NCBI RefSeq assembly: GCF_013371085.1
Contig: NZ_JABWCV010000018.1
Location: 1-64,000, forward strand
Length of the DNA stretch: 64,000 bases
From: Vreelandella maris
Lineage (GTDB): Bacteria > Pseudomonadota > Gammaproteobacteria > Pseudomonadales > Halomonadaceae
Direction of reading: 5' to 3'
The position numbers and the translations under genes are program-made. The notes beneath the pieces were generated by a model. The model did not search any database and was not told the DNA's origin. It worked only from the letters and a program-made list of their open reading frames with translations. Positions 43,710 through 52,873 of this stretch are shown in pieces (within the stretch, counting starts at the first letter, position 1; each line of letters starts with the position of its first letter).

Positions 43710-44959
43710 GCCTTGAGCGTCTCCAGCGCCTGCTCGATGAGCCCTAGCCCCTCTGTCATGATTTCTGGTTCGGTAGTCAACGGTGGTAATAAGCGTAAGA
43801 CATTACGTTTGCGACCGCTGGGCATTAATAAAACTCCGGCATCACGACCGGCTACCAACAAGTTGGCTAAGTGCTCCGCACCCGTTGCATTTTCAGTGTC
43901 TTCAAAAACGATGCCGCGCATCGCGCCTATACCTGTCATAGCCCCCACCATGGGGAAGCGCTCGCTTGCTTTCCAGCGCTGGTAAGCACTAACAATCGCC
44001 GCTTCTTGGGCCTTACCCCAAGCGCTTAGCGCCTCGTCTTGCATAATATCCATCACCGCCAATGCGGCTGCGCAGGCTACCGCATTACCCGAATAAGTAC
44101 CTCCCAACGCGCCTTTGGGTAATGCATCCATTAACTCTTTACGACCTACTAAGGCGGCGAGTGGAAGACCTGAGGCAATACTTTTTCCTAGTAGAAGTAG
44201 GTCGGGTTCGATGCCTAAGTGACTGAAACCAAAGCGCATACCGGTTCGTCCGAAACCTGATTGGATTTCGTCACAAATCAATATAATGCCGTGCTGATCA
44301 CAGATTGCCCGCAGCGCTTTGGCAAACTGGGGACAAAGTAAGCGAAATCCGCCTTCTCCCTGAATAGGCTCAACGATGAAACAGGCCACTTCGCTGGGGG
44401 CAATCTCTACGTCAAAAACACGCTCTAACGCAGCCAGCGACTGCTCGGCGGATACCCCACTATCTTGGCTAGGAAACGGTACGTGATAAACGGGGCCTGG
44501 AAGCACTCCTAATCCTGCTTTATAGGGTTTAACTTTGCCGTTCAAATTGAGTGCTGCCAACGTGCGACCGTGGAAAGCATCGTCAAAGGCAATAACGCCT
44601 TGGCGACCAGTGACACCACGGGCGACTTTCAGTGCATTTTCTGTCGCTTCCGCGCCACTATTCGTCAACATGCATCCAAGCGGGTAAGAAACTGGCACAA
44701 ACTGATCAAGGCGCTCTACGACAGAAAGGTAGCCACGGTGAGGCAATGCATTAAACGCTGAATGCATGAGGGTATCGACCTGCGACTTGACGGCCTCGAC
44801 CACCGCTGGGTGGCCGTGCCCCAGGTTAAGCACGCCAATACCACCAATAAAGTCGATATAACGCTGCCCCGCCTCATCCCATACCTCTGCATTACGCCCT
44901 TTAGTAATACAAACCGGATGAAGGATGCCTAATGCACTGCTGACGTAGGGAAGATCCAT
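43706..44959 (-). CDS. Class III aminotransferase, likely 2-aminoadipate transaminase
   Basis: PLP-dependent class III (GabT-like) aminotransferase of about 417 residues: NSGAEATENALKVAR, FHGRTLAALNL, ICDEIQSGFGRTG and the PLP Lys in LLGKSIASGLPLAA. The ATG at 44959 with AGGAG upstream is preferred to the TTG at 45001. It heads the operon 44959-39121 and the stop overlaps the ydiJ start. In P. putida a GabT-like enzyme makes 2-oxoadipate from 2-aminoadipate, which is the missing step between AmaB and HglS here. Confidence 0.88.
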   Translation of the reverse strand: MDLPYVSSALGILHPVCITKGRNAEVWDEAGQRYIDFIGGIGVLNLGHGHPAVVEAVKSQVDTLMHSAFNALPHRGYLSVVERLDQFVPVSYPLGCMLTNSGAEATENALKVARGVTGRQGVIAFDDAFHGRTLAALNLNGKVKPYKAGLGVLPGPVYHVPFPSQDSGVSAEQSLAALERVFDVEIAPSEVACFIVEPIQGEGGFRLLCPQFAKALRAICDQHGIILICDEIQSGFGRTGMRFGFSHLGIEPDLLLLGKSIASGLPLAALVGRKELMDALPKGALGGTYSGNAVACAAALAVMDIMQDEALSAWGKAQEAAIVSAYQRWKASERFPMVGAMTGIGAMRGIVFEDTENATGAEHLANLLVAGRDAGVLLMPSGRKRNVLRLLPPLTTEPEIMTEGLGLIEQALETLKA

Positions 44960-45409
44960 CGTCGTAAACGCTCCTGAAATTGCCGTATATTCACTTATCA
45001 AACAGGTTCATACAGCAGATCACAAACGAAAAAAAACACCAAATACATGCCAAGCAGGAATGCATGGGAAATAGACACTTGGTTTAGAAACAGGAACAGC
45101 AGCAACTCAGCATAGCCACTTACTGCAGCAATCTATTCCACTATACAGACTAAAAAAGAAAAAACAGTGCCGGACGCGCTGATGTAAAGCACATATCATT
45201 AATTACATAAGGGATTCCTTAAAAGCACCTTTCATGACAAAATGGAATGCGTACGCAACTTAATTTCTTTTGTCTGTCGAGTTAGATACGTGAACAATAG
45301 CCAGCTACCTTTTTCGCGGCCTTTTTCACTGATTGATCCCTAGACGGTCGGATTGCGAAAATAGCTAAGCATAATTTAATTAAAAATAACTTAATTAGCA
45401 GGAGTCAAT
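44960..45409. other. Divergent intergenic region before the TRAP system
   Basis: About 450 bp between the aminotransferase and TAXI-protein genes. No gene was seen. It holds AT-rich sequence and the inverted repeat TAATTAA/TTAATTA (45377-45397, 7-nt loop), just before the AGGAG of the TAXI gene. It must carry promoters for both directions. No operator was recognised with confidence. Confidence 0.5.
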
Positions 45410-46405
45410 ATGAAAAACATTCCCTCTAAAGTGCTATGTGGCGTTGGCGCTACTCTTCTGTTGGCGGGCTGTGGTGGCGAGAGCAAACCAAATATCGCCA
45501 TTGGCCCCCCGGCCAGTACCACCCAAAGCGTTTCCCAATTACTTTTTGATGCCTACGGTATTGATAGCGATAAGTACAATACCTACCAGGAAGGTTTTGG
45601 TGCTGCACTCGATGGTGTACAAGATGGCAACATCGATATTTCCATCGGTATTCTTGGTTTACCTTCTGGTAGCATTGAGAACCTACAAGCTACTAGTGGC
45701 GATGCACGCCTGATTAGTTTAAGCGATGACGCTATTGATTATATTGAAGAGAATAGTGCCTATCAGCGCTTTACTATTCCTGCTAATAGCTATGCTTTTC
45801 AAAATGAGGACGTAAGTACTATTACTGCTTACGCCATTTTAGTTGGCAATACAAATACCATCGATGAAGACCTAGGTTATGAACTAGCGCGATTAATGCA
45901 TGAACATGCTGAAGAAAACACGCACTCTCAATCTGCGTTTATTACCCTTGAAAATGCACTGAATGGTTCAGAAGGTTTGCCTATTCACCCTGGTGCTAAA
46001 AAGTATTATGAAGAGCAAGGCCTCACCGTAGACAACCCTGTTGCTGAGCTTGGCGACACCGAAGCCAAAGAAGAATTTATTTTAGGCACCGGCAGTCAAG
46101 GTGGCACTTACTACCCGCTGGGCGGCGAGATGGCCACTATCTGGAACCGTTACCTAGAAAATCAAAATTTTACGAATATTGAAACTGGCGCCTCAATCGA
46201 AAACTTAGTGAGCATCCGTGATAACAATATGGATCTAGGGATGACCGTGCACGCACCGGCGCAAGATGCCATTGCGGGAAGCGGAGAGTTCGACAGCGGT
46301 GCTATTGATAACGTCGCATTTATCGGACACATCTACCCTGAAGTCATTCAGATTATCACTCGTGAACGCTCCAACATTGACAGCCTAAGTGATCTAACCG
46401 ATTGA
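45410..46405 (+). CDS. TAXI-family TRAP substrate-binding lipoprotein, circularly permuted
   Basis: TAXI-type TRAP binding protein of 331 residues whose order is reversed. After a lipoprotein signal (lipobox LAGC) residues 30-215 match the usual second half, from AIGPPASTTQSVSQLLFDAY to LPIHPGAKKYYEEQGL. After the linker TVDNPVAELGDTEA, residues 230-331 match the usual first half (EFILGTGSQGGTYYPLGGEM to IYPEVIQIITRERSNIDSLS). In ordinary TAXI proteins the GTGSQGGTYYP block comes first. The permutation point falls at the inter-lobe hinge, and both halves are complete, so the protein should still fold. AGGAG supports the start. Confidence 0.87.
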   Translation: MKNIPSKVLCGVGATLLLAGCGGESKPNIAIGPPASTTQSVSQLLFDAYGIDSDKYNTYQEGFGAALDGVQDGNIDISIGILGLPSGSIENLQATSGDARLISLSDDAIDYIEENSAYQRFTIPANSYAFQNEDVSTITAYAILVGNTNTIDEDLGYELARLMHEHAEENTHSQSAFITLENALNGSEGLPIHPGAKKYYEEQGLTVDNPVAELGDTEAKEEFILGTGSQGGTYYPLGGEMATIWNRYLENQNFTNIETGASIENLVSIRDNNMDLGMTVHAPAQDAIAGSGEFDSGAIDNVAFIGHIYPEVIQIITRERSNIDSLSDLTD

Positions 46406-46416
46406 TATTCCCTTTT

Positions 46417-46439
46417 CGCCGCTGGCTAAGCCAGCGGCG
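46417..46439. other. Intercistronic hairpin between TAXI protein and permease
   Basis: A perfect 10-bp stem, CGCCGCTGGC/GCCAGCGGCG, has a 3-nt loop and no T-run. It lies 12 nt after the binding-protein stop. Such a hairpin usually stabilises the upstream message and raises binding protein over permease. Confidence 0.7.
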
Positions 46440-46460
46440 TTATAAGTATGAGGTTTTATC

Positions 46461-48415
46461 GTGGATAAAAAAAAACTCCTGACGAAGCGACGCTTTTAAA
46501 AAAGTATGATCGTGAGTCACAAATACGTTCGGCACTACAACTAGGTAAGTGGGGATGGCTGATCACCCTAATGGGTGTATCCCTGACATGCTTTCATCTC
46601 TATACCGCTTATTTTGGTACGCTACCGTCGCAGCAGCAAGGCGCTGTTCACTTAGGCATTGCTTTGGGGATGATCTTTATTCTATTCCCTGCAACGCGCG
46701 GCGCGGGCAGGCGTAATGGAGTGCCGTGGTATGACGTACTACTCGCATTCGCCGCAACCTTTGCCGCCTACTATAAGATACTATTTTACGAAGAAGTACT
46801 TCGTGCAAGGATCACAGGCTATTCAGCCTTTGATCTAACGCTTGCGGCACTCGGCGTGCTGTTTGTACTAGAAGCGACTCGCCGTACTGTAGGTATGCCA
46901 ATCGTTGTCATGGCCACGTTGGCAATACTCTATGCGCTGTTTGGCAATTTAATACCAAGCCCTTTGCTTTCTCATCCAGGCTTCTCTCTTGAGCAGGTGT
47001 CCCCCTACTTATGGTTCAGAGAAAGCGGCGTTTTTGGTACGCCTCTGCAAATATCGGCGCGCTTTATCTTCTTGTTTTTGTTTTTCGGCGTTGTCCTGAT
47101 GCATACCGGAGTAGGTCGATTCTTTAATGACTTAGCTTTTGCGTTAACCGGGCGCTTTACCGGCGGCGCCGGCAAAGCAGCCGTTATAGCAAGCTCTTTG
47201 CAGGGAATGATTTCGGGGAGCTCTATTGGCAACACCGTAGCGTCTGGCTCTTTCACCATACCCATGATGAAAAATGCCCGTTTTAAACCCGAGGTAGCGG
47301 GAGCAGTCGAAGCTTCAGCCTCTACGGGGGGACAAATCATGCCACCCTTAATGGGCGCGGCGGCGTTCATAATGGTGGAGTATGTAGGCGTTTCTTACCG
47401 TGAAATCATGTTCTCGGCTCTGATTCCCGCCATCCTCTATTTCGCTAGTATTTTTATCGGAGTTCATTTCGAAGCCAAGCGCCATCGCATTCTAGGCCTT
47501 CCTAAAGATCAACTGCCCAGCAAACGTAAGCTCATACTGTCAAAAGGCTACATGCTGCTGCCTTTGCTCGTCATTATTACGACCATTAGCGTTGGTTTTA
47601 CAGCACAACGAGCAGCGCTAATGGGGATAGCATGTGCTTTTGCTGTCAGTTTGGCGCGCAAAGAAACACGCCCCTCATTAAAAGATATATTAGTTATCTT
47701 CGAAAAAGGTGCGCGTGTGGCACTGCCAGTGATCGCAGCTGTGGCTTGCGCAGGCATTATCGCTGGCGTGGTAGGTATGACAGGTATGGGATCAAAATTT
47801 GCCGCCGGGATTATTAGCTTGGCTGATGGCGTTTTGATACTTGCGCTCTTATTCACGATGATTGCCTGTATTGTTCTAGGCATGGGATTACCCACAACGG
47901 CAAACTATGTGGTCACCGCTACGATTGCTGCACCGGCGCTTATTAATGAGTTTGGCCTTCCGCCAATGGCGGTGCATTTGTTTGTCTTTTATTTCGGCAT
48001 TATTGCCGATATTACGCCCCCCGTTTGTTTAGCAGCGTTTGCCGGCGCAGGCATTGCGCAAGCCAACCCGATGAAGACCGGTTTCACTGCAGTTAAATTG
48101 GCGATTGGTGCGTTCATTATTCCTTACGCCTTCATTTATAATCCCATGCTGGTAATGGTTGAACCTACGCCGCTAGGGCTTTTAAGCGCATTGTTCTTTT
48201 CACTTGCAGGGATTATGGGAGTAAGCAGCGCGCTACTGGGTTACTTTGTACGCGATTCACTCTTTTGGGAGCGTCTGGTACTGTTCGGAGCTGGGCTTGC
48301 TATGGTGGTTCCTGAGTTGCTAACCAGCGGCTTCGGCTTATTAGCCATGGGATTGGTTGGCTGGCTCCAATTACGCCGGCCTGACAAACTTCAGGAAGCA
48401 GCGTCGCTCGCCTAA
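46461..48415 (+). CDS. Fused TRAP transporter permease (small plus large subunit), frameshifted at an A9 tract
   Basis: DctQ-DctM-type fused permease of about 650 residues. Long hydrophobic segments occur throughout, with TRAP motifs such as GSSIGNTVASGSFTIPMMKN, ASASTGGQIMPPLMGAAAF and GMGLPTTANYVV. GTG at 46461 starts VDKKK, but with nine A residues (46467-46475) it soon meets a stop. Reading on in the other frame gives TPDEATLLKKYDRESQIRSA and the complete first membrane helix WGWLITLMGVSLT. One more A would join the two. The ATG at 46571 would cut the helix, so the intended start is upstream. Sequencing error, true frameshift and slippage expression are all possible. Confidence 0.85.
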
Positions 48416-48426
48416 TGAACCATTTT

Positions 48427-48471
48427 AAAAGCCTAGCTTCCCCCCGGTGCTTAGTCTCCGGGGCGGCTTTT
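48427..48471. terminator. Two-part hairpin between the TRAP permease and LysR genes
   Basis: Outer arms AAAAGCC and GGCTTTT (48427-48433 and 48465-48471) with an inner stem CCCCGG/CCGGGG. This is a terminator shape that works in both directions. It lies inside what would be the N-terminal extension of the LysR gene if the ATG at 48415 were used, and so argues for the later start. Confidence 0.65.
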
Positions 48472-48492
48472 AGGTTATCAGGAGCGACTGGT

Positions 48493-49380
48493 TTGGCATC
48501 ACGCAACCTTCCATCTACCGCGGCTATGCAGTGCTTTGAAGCGGCAGCACGTCATATGAGTTTTACTCGGGCCGCGGACGAGCTAAACCTCACGCAAAGT
48601 GCTGTCAGCAAACAAGTCGCTCACCTCGAAACTACCTTGCAACATAAGCTATTTCGTCGCGTGCGACGTAGCCTGCTGCTTACGCCAGAAGGCGCCATCT
48701 TTTTAAGTGACGTGCGTAAAGTTCTCACTCAGATTGAAATGTCGACTCAAGCGATAATGACCTACAGCGGAAATAGCGAGGTCCTTAAAATCGCGACGTT
48801 ACCGAGCTTCGGTAGCCGTTGGCTGGCAAATAAATTGCCAGCATTTCTAGCGGACAATCCAGGCATTAGCTTGGAGTTTCATGATCGGGTAAAGGATTTT
48901 GATCTTGAACAACAAGATATAGATATCGCACTGTTTTATGGGCATGGAAGTTGGCCCAGCCTTGCGTGTCATAAGCTCATTGACGAGGATATGGTCGCGG
49001 TTGCATCTCCAGAATTACTGGCTCAGCACCCCATTAATTCGGTGGATGATTTAACTCAATTACCTCTACTCCATCTTTCGACCCGACCTGACGCTTGGCA
49101 CCATTGGTTTGCAAACCAAGAGATCATCACTGACCGTAGCTATCATGGTACTCGCTTCGAGACCTTTCCTATGCTTGTGCGTACGGCAATGGCAGGCGGA
49201 GGAGTCGCGTTGGTTCCTCACTTTACCGTAGATGAAGAACTGGAAGGTGGCAGACTTTCAGTCGCCTGGCCATATAGATTACTCAGTGAGAGTGCTTATT
49301 ATCTCGTTTATCCAGAGCACTTAGGGGAGCTCGCTAAGGTGCGACGCTTTGTAGAGCATATTACTCAATTTAGTAATTAA
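48493..49380 (+). CDS. LysR-family regulator, GcvA-like (paralogue of the one at 33609)
   Basis: LysR regulator of about 296 residues: MSFTRAADELNLTQSAVSKQ in the DNA-binding domain and VALVPHFTVDEELEGGRLSV near the C-terminus. The open frame begins at the ATG at 48415. The TTG at 48493 is preferred: it has AGGAG nine bases upstream, it starts with the residues (ASRNLPSTAAM) that match the paralogue's start, and it avoids the hairpin at 48427-48471. It is same-strand with the TRAP genes and may sense their substrate. Confidence 0.88.
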   Translation: MASRNLPSTAAMQCFEAAARHMSFTRAADELNLTQSAVSKQVAHLETTLQHKLFRRVRRSLLLTPEGAIFLSDVRKVLTQIEMSTQAIMTYSGNSEVLKIATLPSFGSRWLANKLPAFLADNPGISLEFHDRVKDFDLEQQDIDIALFYGHGSWPSLACHKLIDEDMVAVASPELLAQHPINSVDDLTQLPLLHLSTRPDAWHHWFANQEIITDRSYHGTRFETFPMLVRTAMAGGGVALVPHFTVDEELEGGRLSVAWPYRLLSESAYYLVYPEHLGELAKVRRFVEHITQFSN

Positions 49381-49583
49381 GTATGGCGCTTCCCAATTTA
49401 AACCCTGCGATAACGACGTCTGTCGGCTTGTCGCAGGACTTATCGCTTACAGTATGAGGCCAAGTAACAAATAAGCGGCCAGAGAAACCGGAGCGATGCC
49501 TCTAGATTGGCACCACTGGCTTAATTAGATTCCCCACATTATGCTGCTCCTTGGGCATACTCAGCGGGTTTTAGTTTTGTCTA

Positions 49584-50309
49584 TCATAGCCCTAGATAGG
49601 CCTTCTTAATTTTTTCATTGTCCTGTAGTTCGCTAGACGGCCCATCCAGAACTTGATAGCCATTTTCCAGTACGTAAGCGCGATCGCTCACCTGTAGTAC
49701 CTGTTTAACGTTCTGTTCGACCAACAAAATAGGCATTCCGGTATCGGCTACCCGGCGTATGGCCGCCATCACATCCTTGACCAATAGTGGCGACAATCCC
49801 AGGCTAGGTTCATCCAGCAAGAGCATCTTAGGACCAAGCATCAACCCCCGAGCAATTGCCACCATCTGCTGTTGCCCACCCGAAAGTTGCACTGCTTTTT
49901 CACGAGCGTACTTTTTGAGATCAGGAAAGAGCGTTAGAACTTTCTCCAGGTTTTCGTCACGACGGTCACGTGCTGCGGGCAGTGAGGCCCCCAGTAACAG
50001 ATTATCGTGTACTGTCATATTGCCGAACAGTTGACGCCCCATCGGTACATGGGCAAGCCCAACTCGCGCCATCTCATGCGGCTTACGTCCAGAAACTTCT
50101 TGTCCATCAAAATGGATGGTTCCTTTCCAGGGCTTAATCATCCCTGACACTGCTCGAAGAATGGTTGATTTGCCGCTGCCATTACCGCCGATCAAACCCA
50201 CCAGCTCGCCACTTTTGACCGTCAACGAGGCGTCGAAGACCACCTTTAATGAACCATAACCAAGATCGACATTCTGGATACTCAGTACATTATCCGCTTG
50301 ATCTGACAT
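49584..50309 (-). CDS. livF: LIV-type ABC transporter ATPase LivF (amidase-linked system)
   Basis: ATPase of 241 residues: Walker A GGNGSGKSTIL, signature LSGGQQQM, Walker B MLLLDEPSLGLSP. It touches livG (shared position 50309). It is the last gene of the operon 54058-49584. Nothing was recognised in the 200 bp beyond it except a hairpin, CCTGCGA/TCGCAGG, at about 49406-49437. Confidence 0.92.
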   Translation of the reverse strand: MSDQADNVLSIQNVDLGYGSLKVVFDASLTVKSGELVGLIGGNGSGKSTILRAVSGMIKPWKGTIHFDGQEVSGRKPHEMARVGLAHVPMGRQLFGNMTVHDNLLLGASLPAARDRRDENLEKVLTLFPDLKKYAREKAVQLSGGQQQMVAIARGLMLGPKMLLLDEPSLGLSPLLVKDVMAAIRRVADTGMPILLVEQNVKQVLQVSDRAYVLENGYQVLDGPSSELQDNEKIKKAYLGL

Positions 50310-51025
50310 CAGTCCTCTCCCAGATAGGCGGTAATGACGCGTGGATCTTCGATCACATCACGTGGTAAACCCTCGGTAATCACACTGCCGTTTGCCATGA
50401 CAATCACATGATCCGATAGCTCTATGATGGCTTCCATTATGTGTTCTACCATCACGATGGTCAGATTTTGGTCAGTCAATCGCCGCACAAATTCGATCAT
50501 TTCCTTTAGAGCCGGTGGGTTTAAACCGGCCATCATCTCATCAAGAAACAGGACGCTAGGTTGGACAGCTAATGCTTTAGCCAGCTCTAAACGTCGTCGC
50601 CTGGCTAGGTTCAGATCTAGGGCCGGTTGATCATAGCGATCAGCAAGGCCAACCTTTTCCAGAACGTCCATGGCCAATTGTTCGGCTTTCTTGCGCTTAG
50701 GCTCTTTAAGGAAGGCTGCTACCAGGACATTCTCAAGCAATGTCAGTTCTTCGAAGGGTCTTTCTGTCTGAAACGTACGGCCAATACCAACACGGGTACG
50801 CATATACGGTGGAAGGCGGGTGATCTCATTGCCATGCAAGTAAATGCGACCTGCCTGGGGGGTAACAAAGCCCGTAAGGGCATTGAATAACGTGGTTTTA
50901 CCCGCACCATTAGGCCCAATCAATCCGAGAATCTTACCCTGCTCGACATCCAGAGAAACATCGTTTACAGCCACTACACCGCCGAACGATACGGTGATGC
51001 CATCAGCCTTGAGCGCGCTTGGCAT
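50309..51025 (-). CDS. livG: LIV-type ABC transporter ATPase LivG (amidase-linked system)
   Basis: ATPase of 238 residues: Walker A GPNGAGKTTLF, signature region LNLARRRRLELAKAL (degenerate, usual for LivG), Walker B VLFLDEMMAGLNP and switch EHIMEAI. It overlaps the end of livM by 23 bp. Confidence 0.92.
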   Translation of the reverse strand: MPSALKADGITVSFGGVVAVNDVSLDVEQGKILGLIGPNGAGKTTLFNALTGFVTPQAGRIYLHGNEITRLPPYMRTRVGIGRTFQTERPFEELTLLENVLVAAFLKEPKRKKAEQLAMDVLEKVGLADRYDQPALDLNLARRRRLELAKALAVQPSVLFLDEMMAGLNPPALKEMIEFVRRLTDQNLTIVMVEHIMEAIIELSDHVIVMANGSVITEGLPRDVIEDPRVITAYLGED

Positions 51026-51956
51026 AAACCCTCCTGATCAAGTAACGCGCTGGTTCGCCAACGATTCCACGAGGCATGAAAATAACCACGACCATTATCA
51101 ACAAGCCGTAGATAAGCATGTTGGCCTCTGCAAACGTAGTACGGAATATCTCACCTGAACCCACGATCAATAGCGCCCCTACGCAAGGCCCCCAAATGGT
51201 TCCACGGCCACCGATGATGGCTGTTAAGGCTATTTGTACCGACAACAATAGGTAAAAGATAATGTGTGGTTCGATGAAGGAGAGAAAGATCGCATAGATC
51301 CCCCCTCCAAGCGCCGTCAATGCACCGGAGAGCATGAACGCTTTCAGCTTCACGGTGGTGGGGTTGATTCCTGATGCCATGGCGGAATCTTCATCTTCCC
51401 TCACAGCGCGAAGCTGGTAGCCGAACTTGCTGCACGATATAAGCATCACGACCAAGACGGTTATCGCTGCGAATGCCAGCGCCAGATAGTAGTTGACCTG
51501 GCGAGAGAAGAGATCCAGTCCAAAGGGTTCCGGCAGTGTCATGATAAAGACCCCTGTCGCGCCGCCGGTCAACCAACCTTCATTAATGGCGATCAGTCGA
51601 AAGATCTCAGCAATGGCGATAGTGGATAGTGTGAAGTAAGGCCCCTTGAGCTTAAAAGTCAGGCGTCCCCATAAGTAGGCCAACATAGCAGCAGCAACCA
51701 GCGCCATTAGGATCGACCACCAAGGCGCTATCTCATGGTGGGCAGTTCCCACTGCAACGAAATAGGCACCGAGCCCCACGAAGCTAGCATGGCCTAAGCT
51801 CACCTGACCGGCCCACCCCCCCAGAATGTCCCAGGCAGTGGCCCAGCCAGCGTATAACAACAATGTAATGGCTACCGATAGATACCCGGGGAACATTTGA
51901 GGATAGAGAATTCCCACCATCACCAATCCGGCAAAAATGATGTAATGCTTTTTCAT
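51003..51956 (-). CDS. livM: LIV-type ABC transporter permease LivM (amidase-linked system)
   Basis: Permease of 317 residues with LGGWAGQVSLGHASFVGLGA near residue 47 and TAIIGGRGTIWGPCVGALLI near 247, usual length for the family. Its ATG overlaps the LivH stop by 4 bp. Confidence 0.92.
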   Translation of the reverse strand: MKKHYIIFAGLVMVGILYPQMFPGYLSVAITLLLYAGWATAWDILGGWAGQVSLGHASFVGLGAYFVAVGTAHHEIAPWWSILMALVAAAMLAYLWGRLTFKLKGPYFTLSTIAIAEIFRLIAINEGWLTGGATGVFIMTLPEPFGLDLFSRQVNYYLALAFAAITVLVVMLISCSKFGYQLRAVREDEDSAMASGINPTTVKLKAFMLSGALTALGGGIYAIFLSFIEPHIIFYLLLSVQIALTAIIGGRGTIWGPCVGALLIVGSGEIFRTTFAEANMLIYGLLIMVVVIFMPRGIVGEPARYLIRRVYAKRAQG

Positions 51957-52837
51957 ACGCGCTTCACCGTTTTACCGAATAGGCCCTCAGGTCTTAGCAA
52001 CAATATCAATAGGAAGACCAGTAGACCGTAGGCGTCTCGATAATCCGAAGTGAGGTAAGAAGCGCCCATCACTTCTACCACCCCCAGCAATAGACCACCG
52101 GCGATGGCAGCCCCAATATTACCCAGCCCCCCTAGCACGGTGACCACAAAGGCCTTGAGCGTGAAAATTGCACCTGAAAATGTCGGTGTGGCAAACAGCA
52201 GCGGAATCAGCACGACACCTGCGGTTACCGCCAGTGCCATGCCAATACCGAAGACCACGGCTTCAATCCATCGGGTATTGATACCGACAAGTTCGGCACC
52301 CAAACGATTGTCAGCAGTGGCACGAATGGCACGGCCAAGTTCCGTATGGTTGAGTACCGTATAGAGTCCGGCAATAACCACCATCGTTGCCAGGCCGGCC
52401 AGGAGTAGGATCATTGAGAAGCTGACCTCCCCCAGGGAAACCGTACTGGAGGCATACGACACATTGACAGACTTGGGCTCGGCGCCAAAGGTCAGTAACA
52501 ATATATTGCCAATAACCAGGGCTAGCCCAAGGGTGACCAGGAGCGAACTTTCTGGCGGTGCTTCCATTAAGCGGGAGAGCACTAATCGCTGAAGTAATGC
52601 CCCAGCCACAAAACCAAGAGGCATGGCAACAAGCAGAGACAGATAGGGGTCCCAGCCAAGTAAGGAGTTGAGCAACACCGCGCAATACATGCCCAGAATA
52701 ACGAAGTCCCCGTGAGCGAAGTTGATTATCTTCATCACCCCGAACACCAGCGTCAGCCCTACTCCAATCAACGCATAGACTCCACCAATCAGCACCCCAT
52801 TGGACAGATTCTGCAAAAAGGATACATAGTCAAACAT
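51953..52837 (-). CDS. livH: LIV-type ABC transporter permease LivH (amidase-linked system)
   Basis: Permease of 294 residues with GVGLTLVFGVMKIINFAHGD near the start and VTVLGGLGNIGAAIAGGLLL near residue 230. It starts 36 bp after the binding-protein stop. Confidence 0.92.
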   Translation of the reverse strand: MFDYVSFLQNLSNGVLIGGVYALIGVGLTLVFGVMKIINFAHGDFVILGMYCAVLLNSLLGWDPYLSLLVAMPLGFVAGALLQRLVLSRLMEAPPESSLLVTLGLALVIGNILLLTFGAEPKSVNVSYASSTVSLGEVSFSMILLLAGLATMVVIAGLYTVLNHTELGRAIRATADNRLGAELVGINTRWIEAVVFGIGMALAVTAGVVLIPLLFATPTFSGAIFTLKAFVVTVLGGLGNIGAAIAGGLLLGVVEVMGASYLTSDYRDAYGLLVFLLILLLRPEGLFGKTVKRV

Positions 52838-52873
52838 TATGACCTCTCTAGTTGTGCCATGCAGGCGTCGCGA

